Below are positions 19,379-27,930 of a stretch of DNA of 64,000 nucleotides, one piece after another (the first letter of the stretch is position 1; each line of letters opens with the position of its first letter). The stretch spans positions 3,085,001-3,149,000 of the forward strand of contig NZ_CP127251.1 of NCBI RefSeq assembly GCF_030285925.1. The letters run 5' to 3'. Position numbers and translations under genes: made by a program. Under the pieces are notes generated by a model, which worked only from the letters and a program-made list of their open reading frames with translations, was not told where the DNA came from and searched no databases. The DNA is from Devosia sp. YIM 151766. GTDB taxonomy: Bacteria; Pseudomonadota; Alphaproteobacteria; Rhizobiales; Devosiaceae.

Positions 19379-20224
19379 GTGAATTACCGCCACGCCTTTC
19401 ATGCCGGCAATTTCGCCGATGTGGTCAAGCACATCGTCCTGACCCGCATCCTCGCCTATCTCAGCCGCAAGCCGGCGGCGTTCCGCGTCATCGATACCCA
19501 TGCCGGCATCGGGCTCTACGACCTGTTCGGCGACAAGGCCGAACGGACCGGGGAATGGCTGGACGGGATCGGACGGCTGATCGAAAACGGCGTGGCCGAA
19601 CCGGCTGCCTCCTTGCTGGCGCCCTATATCGAGGCGGTCAGGGCCCGCAATCCTGATGGCGTGCTGCGCTTCTATCCCGGCTCGCCCTTCATCGCCCGCC
19701 ACCTGCTGCGGCCGCAGGACCGGCTGATGGCGCTCGAGCTGCATCCCGAGGACGCCGCGGCGCTGCGGGAAAATTTCGCCGGCGACATCCAGGCCCGGGT
19801 GACCCATCTCGACGGCTGGGCGGCATTCGGCACCCATCTGCCCCCCAAGGAAAAACGCGGCCTGGTGCTGGTCGACCCGCCCTTCGAGGAAAAGGGCGAA
19901 TTTGCCCGCATGGTCCACAGCCTCGAACGGGCGCAGCGCCGCTGGCCCGGCGGCATCTATGCCTATTGGTATCCGATCAAGGAGCCGGCAGCGGTCGAGG
20001 CTTATGTGAAGGCGCTCAAGGCGACGGGAATTCCAAAAATCCTGCGGCTGGAACTGACCATCAGGCCGCCCTCCATCCCGCCGAGACTGCACGGCACCGG
20101 CATGATCGTGGTCAATCCGCCCTATGTGCTGGGAGAGGAAATGCGGACGGTGCTGCCGGTTCTGGCGGAGCTGCTGGGCGAGGAGCGCGGAGGCTGGCTG
20201 GTCGATTGGGTCGCGGGGGAATAG
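19379..20224 (+). CDS. rlmJ: 23S rRNA (adenine2030-N6)-methyltransferase RlmJ
   Basis: Methylates A2030 of 23S rRNA using S-adenosylmethionine. The 281-residue product starts with the family hallmark (M)NYRHAFHAGNFADVVKH, encoded from a GTG at 19379; the longer frame reaching back into the lysE gene is discarded. DTHAGIGLYDLFG is the SAM-binding motif I, and VLVDPPFEEKGEF is the catalytic DPPF-type motif of N6-adenine methyltransferases. YWYPIKEP and the C-terminal GTGMIVVNPPY also match the family. It is coupled to the exporter gene (one base gap). Confidence 0.95.
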   Translation: MNYRHAFHAGNFADVVKHIVLTRILAYLSRKPAAFRVIDTHAGIGLYDLFGDKAERTGEWLDGIGRLIENGVAEPAASLLAPYIEAVRARNPDGVLRFYPGSPFIARHLLRPQDRLMALELHPEDAAALRENFAGDIQARVTHLDGWAAFGTHLPPKEKRGLVLVDPPFEEKGEFARMVHSLERAQRRWPGGIYAYWYPIKEPAAVEAYVKALKATGIPKILRLELTIRPPSIPPRLHGTGMIVVNPPYVLGEEMRTVLPVLAELLGEERGGWLVDWVAGE

Positions 20225-20235
20225 AGCTTCTGATA

Positions 20236-20333
20236 GACCCCATGGTGAGCTGCTGAGCTTGTCGAAGTACGAACCACGAGGTCGCGGGCCATCGTATATC
20301 GACCTCGTCCTTCGACGGGCTCAGGATGAGGTC
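20236..20333. repeat. Pair of palindromic repeats (TGGT-type then TCCT-type)
   Basis: Copy 1 (20236-20283) is a 48-base long version, with GACCCCATGGTGAGC and GAACCACGAGGTC as arms and a partly duplicated middle. Copy 2 (20301-20333) has GACCTCGTCCTTCGAC and GGATGAGGTC arms. They lie between the convergent rlmJ and rlmN genes. Confidence 0.8.
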
Positions 20334-20355
20334 TATTGAAGCTTTCGCGTTCTCG

Positions 20356-21564
20356 TCAGACCCCGGCCAACGCTTCGCGGTCCTTCTTGCTCAGCCGTTC
20401 GCTTTCGCTCTTCAATTGGCCGCAGGCGGCGAAGATGTCGCGGCCGCGCGGGGTACGGACGGGCGAGGCATATCCGGCCTTGTTGACGATATCGGCGAAG
20501 CGCTCGATGCGGCTCGAGGGCGAGGTGCCGTAATTGCTGCCCGGCCAGGGATTGAACGGGATGAGGTTGATCTTGGCCGGGATGCCGGCCAGCAGCCGCA
20601 CCAATTCGCGGGCTTCCGCATCGCTGTCATTGATGCCGTCGAGCATCACATATTCAAAGGTGATGCGGCGGGCATTGGATAGGCCCGGATAATTGCGGCA
20701 GGCGTCGAGCAGGTCCTTGAGCGGCCATTTCTTGTTGATCGGCACCAGCACATCGCGCAGATCGTCACGCACCGCATGCAGGGAAATGGCCAGCATGACC
20801 TCGATCTCGCGGCCGGTCGGCTCGATATAGGGCACGACGCCCGAGGTCGACAGCGTGATGCGGCGCTTGGAAATGCTCATGCCGTCGCCGGCCGACGCGA
20901 TGAGCAGAGCCTGTTTGACATTGTCGTAATTGTAGAGCGGCTCGCCCATGCCCATCATCACGATATTGGTGATGGCGCGAGTCTCGCCGCCCGGCACCAG
21001 GCCGCCATCGTCGGGGCGCGCGCCGCCGGGAAAATCGCCCAGGCGCTCGCGGGCCATCAGGATCTGGCCGAGGATTTCGCCGGCGGTGAGATTGCGCACC
21101 AGCTTCTGCGTGCCGGTATGGCAGAACGAGCAGGTCAGCGTGCAGCCCACCTGCGAGGAGACACAAAGCGTCCCGCGATCGCTTTCCGGAATATAGACGG
21201 TTTCCACCTCGACCGGCGGCAGGTTCGGATTGGCCGGGTCGCGGAAGCGGAACAGCCATTTGCGGGTGCCGTCGACCGAAACCTGCTCGGTGACGATTTC
21301 AGGGCGGTCGAGATTGAACGTATCGCTCAGCTTCTGGCGCACCGGCTTGGCCACATTGGTCATGCGCTCGAAATCGGTGACGCCATTGACATAGAGCCAG
21401 TTCCACAATTGGCTGGCGCGCATCCGGCCTTCCTTTTCCGCCACTATTTCATGGGCGGTGAGCGCTTCGGCCAGGCCAGCCTTGGATAGGCCGATCAGCG
21501 ATGGCCGGCCCGCGGCCACGGGACGGACGGCACTCGAATGGTCAAGGTTCAGCGCAATGCTCAT
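20356..21564 (-). CDS. rlmN: Dual-specificity RNA methyltransferase RlmN
   Basis: Radical-SAM enzyme that methylates C2 of A2503 in 23S rRNA and A37 in some tRNAs. The 402-residue product has the CTLTCSFC cluster-binding motif (CxxxCxxC), followed by [43 protein letters not shown] and NPWPGSNY are further conserved segments. The ATG at 21564 is chosen; a GTG three codons earlier is possible. The gene is convergent with rlmJ across a repeat pair. Confidence 0.96.
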   Translation of the reverse strand: MSIALNLDHSSAVRPVAAGRPSLIGLSKAGLAEALTAHEIVAEKEGRMRASQLWNWLYVNGVTDFERMTNVAKPVRQKLSDTFNLDRPEIVTEQVSVDGTRKWLFRFRDPANPNLPPVEVETVYIPESDRGTLCVSSQVGCTLTCSFCHTGTQKLVRNLTAGEILGQILMARERLGDFPGGARPDDGGLVPGGETRAITNIVMMGMGEPLYNYDNVKQALLIASAGDGMSISKRRITLSTSGVVPYIEPTGREIEVMLAISLHAVRDDLRDVLVPINKKWPLKDLLDACRNYPGLSNARRITFEYVMLDGINDSDAEARELVRLLAGIPAKINLIPFNPWPGSNYGTSPSSRIERFADIVNKAGYASPVRTPRGRDIFAACGQLKSESERLSKKDREALAGV

Positions 21565-21659
21565 GGCAGGCACGGGGGCTCGGAAATGCGGGAAAGTCCG
21601 CGGCCAATATCACAGGGCGTGCCAAAGCGCAAAGTCACGCTGGCGGGAGGCGGCCTGAC

Positions 21660-21782
21660 CTATTCGCCAGGCGCCGCATGGTTCGGCTTTTTCGTCCGGC
21701 TGAGGGTCAACGCCAAGACCGCGATTGCCGCAGCGCCAACAAACACGATTCCATAGCTGAGCAGAAATCCGAAATCCGTCAT
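21660..21782 (-). CDS. 40-residue single-span membrane peptide
   Basis: A short frame beginning ATG at 21782 after GGAAGA, a good ribosome site. It encodes 40 residues: MTDFGFLLSY at the N-terminus, a hydrophobic helix GIVFVGAAAIAVLALTL, and a charged tail SRTKKPNHAAPGE. This is the layout of a small membrane protein with the tail in the cytoplasm by the positive-inside rule. It follows the frameshifted small ORF by 13 bases and the IalB-like gene, apparently in one operon. No family is recognised. Confidence 0.55.
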   Translation of the reverse strand: MTDFGFLLSYGIVFVGAAAIAVLALTLSRTKKPNHAAPGE

Positions 21783-21795
21783 TCTTCCAACTCTT

Positions 21796-21998
21796 TCAGA
21801 GCCAGTCTCGCCAGTAAATGTGGGCCGCACTGGCCAGAATACAACCGAGCACCAGGAGGGGGATCAGGGGCGATGCGGGGCCGGACACGGCGCTGGCGAC
21901 CAACGGCGCGAACCCGCCAATGCCAAAAAAGCCATAGACAGGCCGTTCATATAGCTCGCCGTCAATTTCCGCTGTTCATTGCGGACGAGCTTGCTCAT
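21796..21998 (-). CDS. 67-residue two-span membrane protein requiring a -1 frameshift
   Basis: From the ATG at 21998, frame 0 reads MSKLVRNEQRKLTASYMNG, then ends after 44 codons in a Pro/Arg-rich tail. If the ribosome slips back one base at T-TTT-TTG (a six-T run after ATGGC), the frame continues FFGIGGFAPLVASAVSG, then PLIPLLVLGCILASAAHIYW, ending in RDWL at 21796. The shifted product is 67 residues with two hydrophobic helices and a charged N-terminus, much more protein-like than frame 0. It starts three bases after the IalB-like stop. Programmed slippage, transcript slippage, a real mutation or a sequencing error in the homopolymer are all possible. Confidence 0.55.
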
Positions 21999-22001
21999 GC
22001 C

Positions 22002-22508
22002 TCAGCATTCGGCGCCGCTGGCCTGTTGCGCGGCCGTGGCGCCGGACAGCGAATAGGACTGGGTGATCTGGCTGCCATCGGACGCGGTGCCGGTGACCGT
22101 CAGCGTCACGCCGGCGCGGATGGCGGCGGCGAGATTGGCGGCCTGGGCGCTGTCATCGAGCCAGGCGGCGTCGCCCTGGGTGAACAGCGCGAAATTCTGC
22201 CCGTCGACGCCGACACTGGCCATGGACCCGGTCTGGAACGTATAGCCGGCCACCACATTGAACTCGTTCAGCACGTCCTCGCCGGGACGATTGGTGACAT
22301 AGACATAGGCGTCGCCATAGCCGTCCGGAATCGGCTCGGTGCTTTTAGGCTTGGTCATGGCAAAACAGATCGTGCCGGTGCCGTCATCGGCCGCATAACT
22401 CGACCAGTCGCGAAAATCTCCCAGCACCCGCGCCGATTGCGCCTGCGCGGGCAGGATGGCGGTGGCGGCGAGGACAAGAGCGAGGGCGGCGGCTAGGGGT
22501 CGGATCAT
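22002..22508 (-). CDS. Invasion-associated locus B (IalB)-like secreted protein
   Basis: A 168-residue predicted periplasmic protein. An N-terminal signal peptide (IRPLAAALALVLAATAILPAQA) precedes the IalB-like domain: DWSSYAADDGTGTICFAMT, then YVYVTNRPGEDVLNE, and a C-terminal VTVTGTASDGSQITQSYSLSGATAA. The family is named after a Bartonella protein and is widespread in free-living relatives, where its function is unknown. The ATG at 22508 is used; a TTG one codon earlier is equivalent. A paralogue lies directly upstream, and two tiny membrane ORFs follow. Confidence 0.8.
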   Translation of the reverse strand: MIRPLAAALALVLAATAILPAQAQSARVLGDFRDWSSYAADDGTGTICFAMTKPKSTEPIPDGYGDAYVYVTNRPGEDVLNEFNVVAGYTFQTGSMASVGVDGQNFALFTQGDAAWLDDSAQAANLAAAIRAGVTLTVTGTASDGSQITQSYSLSGATAAQQASGAEC

Positions 22509-22596
22509 CAATAATCGGCTCTTGGAGAAAGCGACAGGCGACGGGCCAAGCGGTCCGGCGCCCAGTTACGGCCTTTCGGCCGCGAGGGGCAAGTGC

Positions 22597-23118
22597 TTAC
22601 TGGCAGGCGGCGTCGATGGCGTTCATCGCCGCCGTGGCGCCGGACAGCGAATAGGTGTCCACCGTATCGGTGCCGCGCTGGCTGGTGCCGCGCACCACCA
22701 TCTGATTGCCGGCCTTGAAGGCGGCAACGAAGCCGGCCTCGTCGCCGGACGAGGCGAGCCAGGCGGTCGAGCCGCGCGCCGCCATCACATAGCTCCTGCC
22801 GTCCACGGCGACGGAAGCCTTGGCGTCGGTGGTGTTATAAGGATAGCCGATCTGCGTCTGCGCCTCGTTCTTGGACCCCATGCCCTTGCGGTGCACAATG
22901 AGGAACTTGATCGGGTCGCGGTTGACGCCCGCCGGCTCGCTCCGTTGCGGCTCGCCGATAATGAAGCAGAGCTGCCCGCTTTGATCGCTGGCCGTATAGG
23001 CCGACCAGGCGTTGAAAGTGCCCAATTCAGTCGCCTGCTGCGCCTGTGCCGCTGGCGCCAGAGCCATGATCGCGGCCGCAGCCAGCCCGATTGCGAGGGC
23101 ACCGGGTTTCGTCGTCAT
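22597..23118 (-). CDS. Second IalB-like secreted protein (paralogue)
   Basis: A 173-residue paralogue of the gene downstream, with the same plan: signal peptide (ALAIGLAAAAIMALAPAAQAQ), then FNAWSAYTASDQSGQLCFI, FLIVHRKG, and a C-terminal TVDTYSLSGATAAMNAIDAAC. The shared YSLSGATAA end makes a tandem duplication likely. AGGAAG lies before the start; the ATG at 23118 is used, a TTG two codons earlier being possible. The 202 bases upstream presumably hold the promoter; no clear box was identified. Function unknown. Confidence 0.8.
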   Translation of the reverse strand: MTTKPGALAIGLAAAAIMALAPAAQAQQATELGTFNAWSAYTASDQSGQLCFIIGEPQRSEPAGVNRDPIKFLIVHRKGMGSKNEAQTQIGYPYNTTDAKASVAVDGRSYVMAARGSTAWLASSGDEAGFVAAFKAGNQMVVRGTSQRGTDTVDTYSLSGATAAMNAIDAACQ

Positions 23119-23320
23119 CGCCAATTCTTCCTCTTGTCTTACTGCAATTCGGGAACGTCCTGCCCGCCCAAAATGGCCCGAACATGGTTACCAAGGTGTC
23201 AAATCCGCCTGCATTTGACGCGTATTCGTTTCAAATGAAAGCCAAAGGCGGCGGCAATTTGACGGGTCGGCCCTCCAAGCCGGCTTTGCGGCCGAACGGT
23301 TAAGGAAACGCTAACGGCGC

Positions 23321-23860
23321 TCAAGCGGCCAGCGGATAGCTCTGTTCGACCAGATAGGGGCCGCCCCCGACCGAATCGCGGCTGGAGAACAGCACGAAAC
23401 GCGCCGGTACGAAGCTCAACGGCTCGAAGCGCGCCGCTTCGGCGAGAAATCGCGCCACGTCTGCGGCACTGGTGCCGCGCAGCCGCGCCAGGGTGACATG
23501 CGGCACGAATTTGCGTCCCTCGGGCGGCAATCCCACCAGCTGCAGCACCCGCTCATGCGCCGCCTGCAAGCGGCTGAGCGCTTCGGACGGCTCGACGCTG
23601 GCATATAATGTCCGCGGCTTGTCGCCGCCAAATACGCTCAACTGGGTCAGACGCACGGGAAATTGCGGCGAATTGCTCAGCCGGTCGAGGCTGTCGGCGA
23701 CCTCATTGGCGATCTGGCCATCGACATCGCCGATGAAACGCAGGGTGATGTGATAGTTTTCCGGATCGACCCAGCGGGCTCCGATCAATCCACCGCGCTT
23801 CAGCGACAGGGCGAAGCCCAGATCGGCGGGAATTTCGAGGCCAGTAAAGAGCCGGGGCAT
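23321..23860 (-). CDS. thpR: RNA 2',3'-cyclic phosphodiesterase (2H family)
   Basis: Member of the two-histidine phosphoesterase superfamily (LigT/ThpR), which opens RNA 2',3'-cyclic phosphates. Both catalytic HxT motifs are present in the 179-residue protein: NYHITLRFIG at about residue 36 and VPHVTLARLRG at about residue 127. RLFTGLEIPADL at the N-terminus and the GARWVDPENYH segment match the family. The biological substrate in bacteria is uncertain. It is divergent from the Bax-inhibitor-like gene. Confidence 0.92.
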   Translation of the reverse strand: MPRLFTGLEIPADLGFALSLKRGGLIGARWVDPENYHITLRFIGDVDGQIANEVADSLDRLSNSPQFPVRLTQLSVFGGDKPRTLYASVEPSEALSRLQAAHERVLQLVGLPPEGRKFVPHVTLARLRGTSAADVARFLAEAARFEPLSFVPARFVLFSSRDSVGGGPYLVEQSYPLAA

Positions 23861-24062
23861 GGCTGCCTCCCGGGCAAGCGGCGACGCGATTCTGGGATTG
23901 AGCCTAACACAATGATTTTATCGGGCCAGTCCCGATGCCGCAGCGCGCCATTTATCCTTGTCAATCAATGACGACATCCCCATATTCCCCTGCAAGTGGC
24001 ATGAGCCAATTGCCCCCGGCGGTGAAAAGACCGCATCGAAAATGGGAAAGGAAAACCTGAGA

Positions 24063-24788
24063 ATGGCTGAATATGACCGTCAGACCCTCAATGCGCGGGC
24101 CGGCTCGGCCTTGGCCATCGACGAGGGCCTGCGCAGCTATATGCTGCGTGTCTACAATTACATGGGCCTCGGCCTCGTCGTGACCGGGCTGGTCGCCTAT
24201 TTCACCAGCCAATGGGCGATGTCGAGCCAGGCCAATGCCGAGCTGCTCTATGGCAGCCCGCTGGCCTGGGTGCTGATGCTCTCGCCGCTGGCTTTCGTGC
24301 TGGTGCTGAGCTTCGGCATCAACAAGCTTTCCGTGCCGGCGGCGCAGGCGGTGTTCTGGGCTTTCGCCGCCGTGATGGGCCTGTCGCTCTCGTCGATCTT
24401 CCTGGTCTATACCGGCGCCTCGATCGCCAAGGTGTTCTTCATCACCGCCGCCACGTTCGGCGCCATGAGCCTTTACGGCTACACCACCAAGCGTGACCTG
24501 ACCGGCATGGGCAGCTTCCTGTTCATGGGCCTGATCGGCATCATCATCGCTTCCATCGTCAACATCTTCATGCAGTCCTCGATGATGGAATTCGTGATCT
24601 CGGTGGTCGGCGTGCTGATCTTCACCGGCCTCACCGCCTATGACACCCAGAAGATCAAGGAAAGCTATTCCGAGCATTACGGTGCCGACGTGATGGCCAA
24701 GAACGCCATTATGGGCGCGCTCTCGCTCTATCTCGACTTCATCAACCTGTTCCTGATGCTGCTGCGCCTGTTCGGCAATCGCGAATAG
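24063..24788 (+). CDS. Bax inhibitor-1/YccA family membrane protein
   Basis: A 241-residue integral membrane protein with about seven helices, of the BI-1/YccA family of calcium-leak or protease-modulating proteins. Conserved parts are SYMLRVYNYMGLGLVVTGL at residues about 23-41, AATFGAMSLYGYTTKRDLT, and the C-terminal IFTGLTAYDTQKIKESY with aspartates of the pH sensor region, ending in LYLDFINLFLMLLRLFG. The ATG at 24063 follows AAAGGAAAA; a 35-codon upstream extension is discarded. A strong terminator at 24840 ends the transcript. Confidence 0.93.
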   Translation: MAEYDRQTLNARAGSALAIDEGLRSYMLRVYNYMGLGLVVTGLVAYFTSQWAMSSQANAELLYGSPLAWVLMLSPLAFVLVLSFGINKLSVPAAQAVFWAFAAVMGLSLSSIFLVYTGASIAKVFFITAATFGAMSLYGYTTKRDLTGMGSFLFMGLIGIIIASIVNIFMQSSMMEFVISVVGVLIFTGLTAYDTQKIKESYSEHYGADVMAKNAIMGALSLYLDFINLFLMLLRLFGNRE

Positions 24789-24839
24789 GAGCACGGACCT
24801 CGATCACCTGGTCGAGGGATACGGTCGAACGACAATCCG

Positions 24840-24869
24840 GGCCGCGGCTTGCACAAGCCGCGGCCTTTT
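24840..24869 (+). terminator. Rho-independent terminator after the BI-1 gene
   Basis: GGCCGCGGCTT and AAGCCGCGGCC form an 11-pair stem with a four-base loop, followed by TTTT. Confidence 0.9.
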
Positions 24870-25017
24870 CTGTGCGGCCCCGTCAGGCCAAGCGGCGTGG
24901 ATAAATTCAAATCTTCTTCGAAAGCTTATGGAACCTTAACCCGGCTCGTTCGTTGTGTGGATCGGGCCTTCGGATCGCGGCCCGCATCGGCTTGGATCTT
25001 CTATAAGGAAATTGCTC

Positions 25018-26868
25018 ATGACTACGCGGCATATCGGGCGCGCGAGCGCGGCTTCGCTTGTGCGGACTTTGGCCGGGGGGGCGCTGGCCACGGCGCTGAT
25101 GCTGACTACGAGCCTGACCCTGGCTCAGGACAACCCCGTCGACATCGAAGCCGGCCAGGACAGTCTGTTTTCGGCGCGGGTGCTGACCTCGGGTCTGGCC
25201 AATCCCTGGGAAATCACCTGGGGTCCGGACGATCTGATCTGGGCGACCGAACGCTCCTCGGGCGAGGTGACCCGTATCGATCCCTTTACCGGCGCGCAGC
25301 AGACGCTGCTCACCCTGGACGATTTCAGCGTCGACGTGCAGCATCAGGGCCTGCTCGGCATGGCGCTGCATCCCGAATTGCTGACCGGCACCGGCAATGA
25401 TTACGTCTATCTGGTCCATACCTATGAGACCGGCACCGCCGATGCGCCTAGCCCCCGCGCCAAGCTGGTCCGCTACACCTATGACGTGGACAATCAGGAG
25501 CTGACCAACCCGGTTGAATTGCTGACCGGCGTTCCCGCCGGCAACGATCACAATGCCGGCCGGGTCAAGATCGGTCCCGACATGAAGCTCTATTATACCA
25601 TCGGCGAGCAGGGCGCCAATTTCGGCGGCAATTATCAGCTCCCCAACCATGCCCAATTGCTGCCCACCGCCGAGCAGGTCGCCGACGAGGACTGGACCGC
25701 TTATTCCGGCAAGGTGCTGCGGCTCAATCTCGACGGTTCCATCCCCGAGGACAATCCGGAAATCGACGGTGTGCGCAGCCACATCTTCACCTATGGCCAC
25801 CGCAATCCGCAGGGCATCGATTTCGGCCCCGACGGCACCATCTATGTCTCCGAGCACGGCCCGGATACCGACGATGAGCTCAACGTCTTGCAGCCGGGCG
25901 GCAATTACGGCTGGCCCAATGTCGCGGGCTTTGTCGATGACAAGGCCTATGTCTACGGCAATTGGAGCGAAGCGCCGCAGGACCTGCGCTATACCGGCCG
26001 CAACATTCCCGATACGGTGCCGCTCTATCCGGAAACCGAATTCGAGGCCGAGGTTGTCGATCCCATCGCCACCTATTGGACGGTCGACAATGACTTCGAC
26101 TTCGCCGGCGGCTGCGGCTGGATCTGCAACCCGACCGTCGCGCCGGGCTCAGTCGAATATTACGCCGCCGGGGACAATGGCATCGCCGAATGGGACAATT
26201 CGGTGCTGCTGCCGACCCTCAAGCACGGTCAGCTCTATGTCCAGCACCTGACCGAAGACGGCCAGCAGGCCGATGGCTTGCCGACGGCCTGGTTCAGCAC
26301 CCAGAACCGCTATCGCGACACCGCCATCTCCGCCGACAACAAGACGGTGTTCATCGCCACCGATGGCTTCGGCACCGCTGCCGAGAAGTTCGGCACGACC
26401 GGCTTCACCAATGTGCTGCACAATCCCGGCGCCATCCTGATGTTCACCTATATGGGCGAAGACGGCACCGCCGCGAATGAGGACAGCATCTCGCTGGCTC
26501 CGGCCGCCAGCGCCGATGAGGCTCCCGCCTCCGACGACGCGGCGGCCGCCGAAGCGGAGACGGAACAGACCTCCAGCGCCGAGTTCGACCTGTTCTTCAA
26601 TCAGGGCCGGACTTTATACGGCACCACCTGCGCCGCCTGCCACGGTCCGGCGGGCAAGGGCGCCCAGGGGCCGGCTTTTGTCGGCAACGAAGCGCTGGGC
26701 GACACGGCCTATCTGGCCACCACCCTCATCCATGGTTTCGGCTATATGCCGCCGTTCGGCAGCCAGCTGGACGACGAGCAGATCGCCTCGATCACCACCT
26801 ATATCCGCAATAGCTGGGGCAATGAATTCGGCCCGGTGACCACCGCGGAAGTCGCCGAGCAGCGCTAA
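25018..26868 (+). CDS. PQQ-dependent sugar dehydrogenase fused to cytochrome c
   Basis: A 616-residue predicted periplasmic oxidoreductase. After a signal peptide (about residues 1-38, ending TSLTLAQ) comes a six-bladed glucose/sorbosone-dehydrogenase domain (about 48-490) with LANPWEITWGPDDLIWATER, HQGLLGMALHP, GNDHNAGRVKIGPD and YGHRNPQGIDF. A flexible Ala/Glu-rich linker (about 500-525) leads to a monohaem cytochrome c domain: CAACH at 538-542 and a likely haem ligand Met577 in GYMPPFG. Electrons from sugar or aldehyde oxidation could thus pass directly to haem. The substrate is unknown. AAGGAA precedes the ATG at 25018; a terminator follows at 26913. Confidence 0.88.
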   Translation: MTTRHIGRASAASLVRTLAGGALATALMLTTSLTLAQDNPVDIEAGQDSLFSARVLTSGLANPWEITWGPDDLIWATERSSGEVTRIDPFTGAQQTLLTLDDFSVDVQHQGLLGMALHPELLTGTGNDYVYLVHTYETGTADAPSPRAKLVRYTYDVDNQELTNPVELLTGVPAGNDHNAGRVKIGPDMKLYYTIGEQGANFGGNYQLPNHAQLLPTAEQVADEDWTAYSGKVLRLNLDGSIPEDNPEIDGVRSHIFTYGHRNPQGIDFGPDGTIYVSEHGPDTDDELNVLQPGGNYGWPNVAGFVDDKAYVYGNWSEAPQDLRYTGRNIPDTVPLYPETEFEAEVVDPIATYWTVDNDFDFAGGCGWICNPTVAPGSVEYYAAGDNGIAEWDNSVLLPTLKHGQLYVQHLTEDGQQADGLPTAWFSTQNRYRDTAISADNKTVFIATDGFGTAAEKFGTTGFTNVLHNPGAILMFTYMGEDGTAANEDSISLAPAASADEAPASDDAAAAEAETEQTSSAEFDLFFNQGRTLYGTTCAACHGPAGKGAQGPAFVGNEALGDTAYLATTLIHGFGYMPPFGSQLDDEQIASITTYIRNSWGNEFGPVTTAEVAEQR

Positions 26869-26912
26869 GAACACGGCGCCTCCAGCCCGAAATTTGGTTG
26901 GACGACAAACCG

Positions 26913-26943
26913 GGCCGCAGCTTACAAAAGCTGCGGCCTTTTT
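26913..26943 (+). terminator. Rho-independent terminator of the sugar dehydrogenase gene
   Basis: GGCCGCAGCTT and AAGCTGCGGCC form an 11-pair stem around a four-base loop, followed by five T. The acetyltransferase ATG lies only 15 bases further on, so that gene probably has little own leader or relies on read-through. Confidence 0.88.
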
Positions 26944-26957
26944 CTGGTGCCCATCCG

Positions 26958-27455
26958 ATGACCGATCTTGTCCTGCGCAGCTTCTCCTGGTCCGATATCC
27001 CCGCCATCACGGCGCTCTATCGCCATTACGTCGAAAACAGCGCCATCACCTTCGACCTCGAGGCGCCGGACGAAGCGGCGATGGCCGAAAAAATCGCCAG
27101 GCTGAAACAGCTCGGCCATCCGCTCATCGTCTCCGAACGCCACAACAAGCTACTGGGCTATGCCTATGCCAGCTTCTACCGCCCCCGCGCCGCCTATCGC
27201 TTCACCTGTGAGGATTCGATCTATCTCGATCCCGGCGCCACCGGAAAGGGCCTGGGCAAGTTGATGCTGGGCGAGCTGCTGCTCCAGTCCCGGGCCGCCG
27301 GCTTCCGGCAGATGCTGGCGGTGATCACGGCGGGAACCGACAACTCGCTGCGCCTACACGAGAATTTCGGCTTCCAGCAGGTCGGCTATTTCCGCGATGT
27401 CGGCTTCAAATTCGACCGCTGGCACGATGTCGTGCATTTGCAGAAGACGCTATAG
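26958..27455 (+). CDS. GNAT acetyltransferase, phosphinothricin acetyltransferase type
   Basis: A 165-residue acetyl-CoA-dependent N-acetyltransferase. The PAT/BAR-type features are LRSFSWSDIPAITALYRHYV, the LEAPDEAAMAEKI segment, YAYASFYRPRAAYRFTCEDS, the acetyl-CoA loop GATGKGLGKLM, and VITAGTDNSLRLHENFGF. The close match to the PAT pattern suggests amino-acid-like substrates such as phosphinothricin or methionine sulfoximine; the true substrate is not known. The ATG at 26958 sits just after a terminator. It is convergent with another acetyltransferase gene. Confidence 0.88.
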   Translation: MTDLVLRSFSWSDIPAITALYRHYVENSAITFDLEAPDEAAMAEKIARLKQLGHPLIVSERHNKLLGYAYASFYRPRAAYRFTCEDSIYLDPGATGKGLGKLMLGELLLQSRAAGFRQMLAVITAGTDNSLRLHENFGFQQVGYFRDVGFKFDRWHDVVHLQKTL

Positions 27456-27456
27456 C

Positions 27457-27930
27457 TCAACCAAGCAGCTGCTTGCGCATCGGATAGCCATTGACCCCAC
27501 GTCCACTGGCCTGCGGCCCATCGGCAAGCCAGCCGGCGGCCTGATAGAAGCGGCGGGCCGTCGCCGTGCTCTCAAGCTGTGCTTCGGCAAAGCCCAGCGC
27601 CACCAGTTCGGCTTCGAGCCGCACCAGCATGGCCTTGCTGATACCCCCGAACCGCGCCTGCGGAGCGACATAGTTGAGCGCCACCTCGCCATCCAGGGTG
27701 ACCCCGCCAACGGCGAGCACTTCGCCATTCCGCTCCGCCACGAACAGTCGCAACTTCGCGTTTTCCAGCATGGAAGCGACGCCATTGACGGATTTGTTGG
27801 CAGTCCAGGCGGCCAGCGCTTCGGGCTCATTGCGGTGATCTGGGCCGCACAATTCCGTAATCGAGGCGATGAGGACGCGGCTCATTGCCGGCACGTCCTC
27901 CACCCGCGCCGAACGGATGCGCAAGCTCAT
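27457..27930 (-). CDS. GNAT family N-acetyltransferase
   Basis: A 157-residue acetyltransferase unlike its convergent neighbour. It begins MSLRIRSARVEDVPAMSRVL; FVAERNGEVLAVGGV and LNYVAPQARFGGISKAML supply the beta-4 strand and acetyl-CoA loop, and ARRFYQAAGWLADG is the C-terminal GNAT motif. The substrate is not identifiable. Its ATG overlaps the stop of the DUF2794 gene by four bases (ATGA), so they form an operon. Confidence 0.82.
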   Translation of the reverse strand: MSLRIRSARVEDVPAMSRVLIASITELCGPDHRNEPEALAAWTANKSVNGVASMLENAKLRLFVAERNGEVLAVGGVTLDGEVALNYVAPQARFGGISKAMLVRLEAELVALGFAEAQLESTATARRFYQAAGWLADGPQASGRGVNGYPMRKQLLG

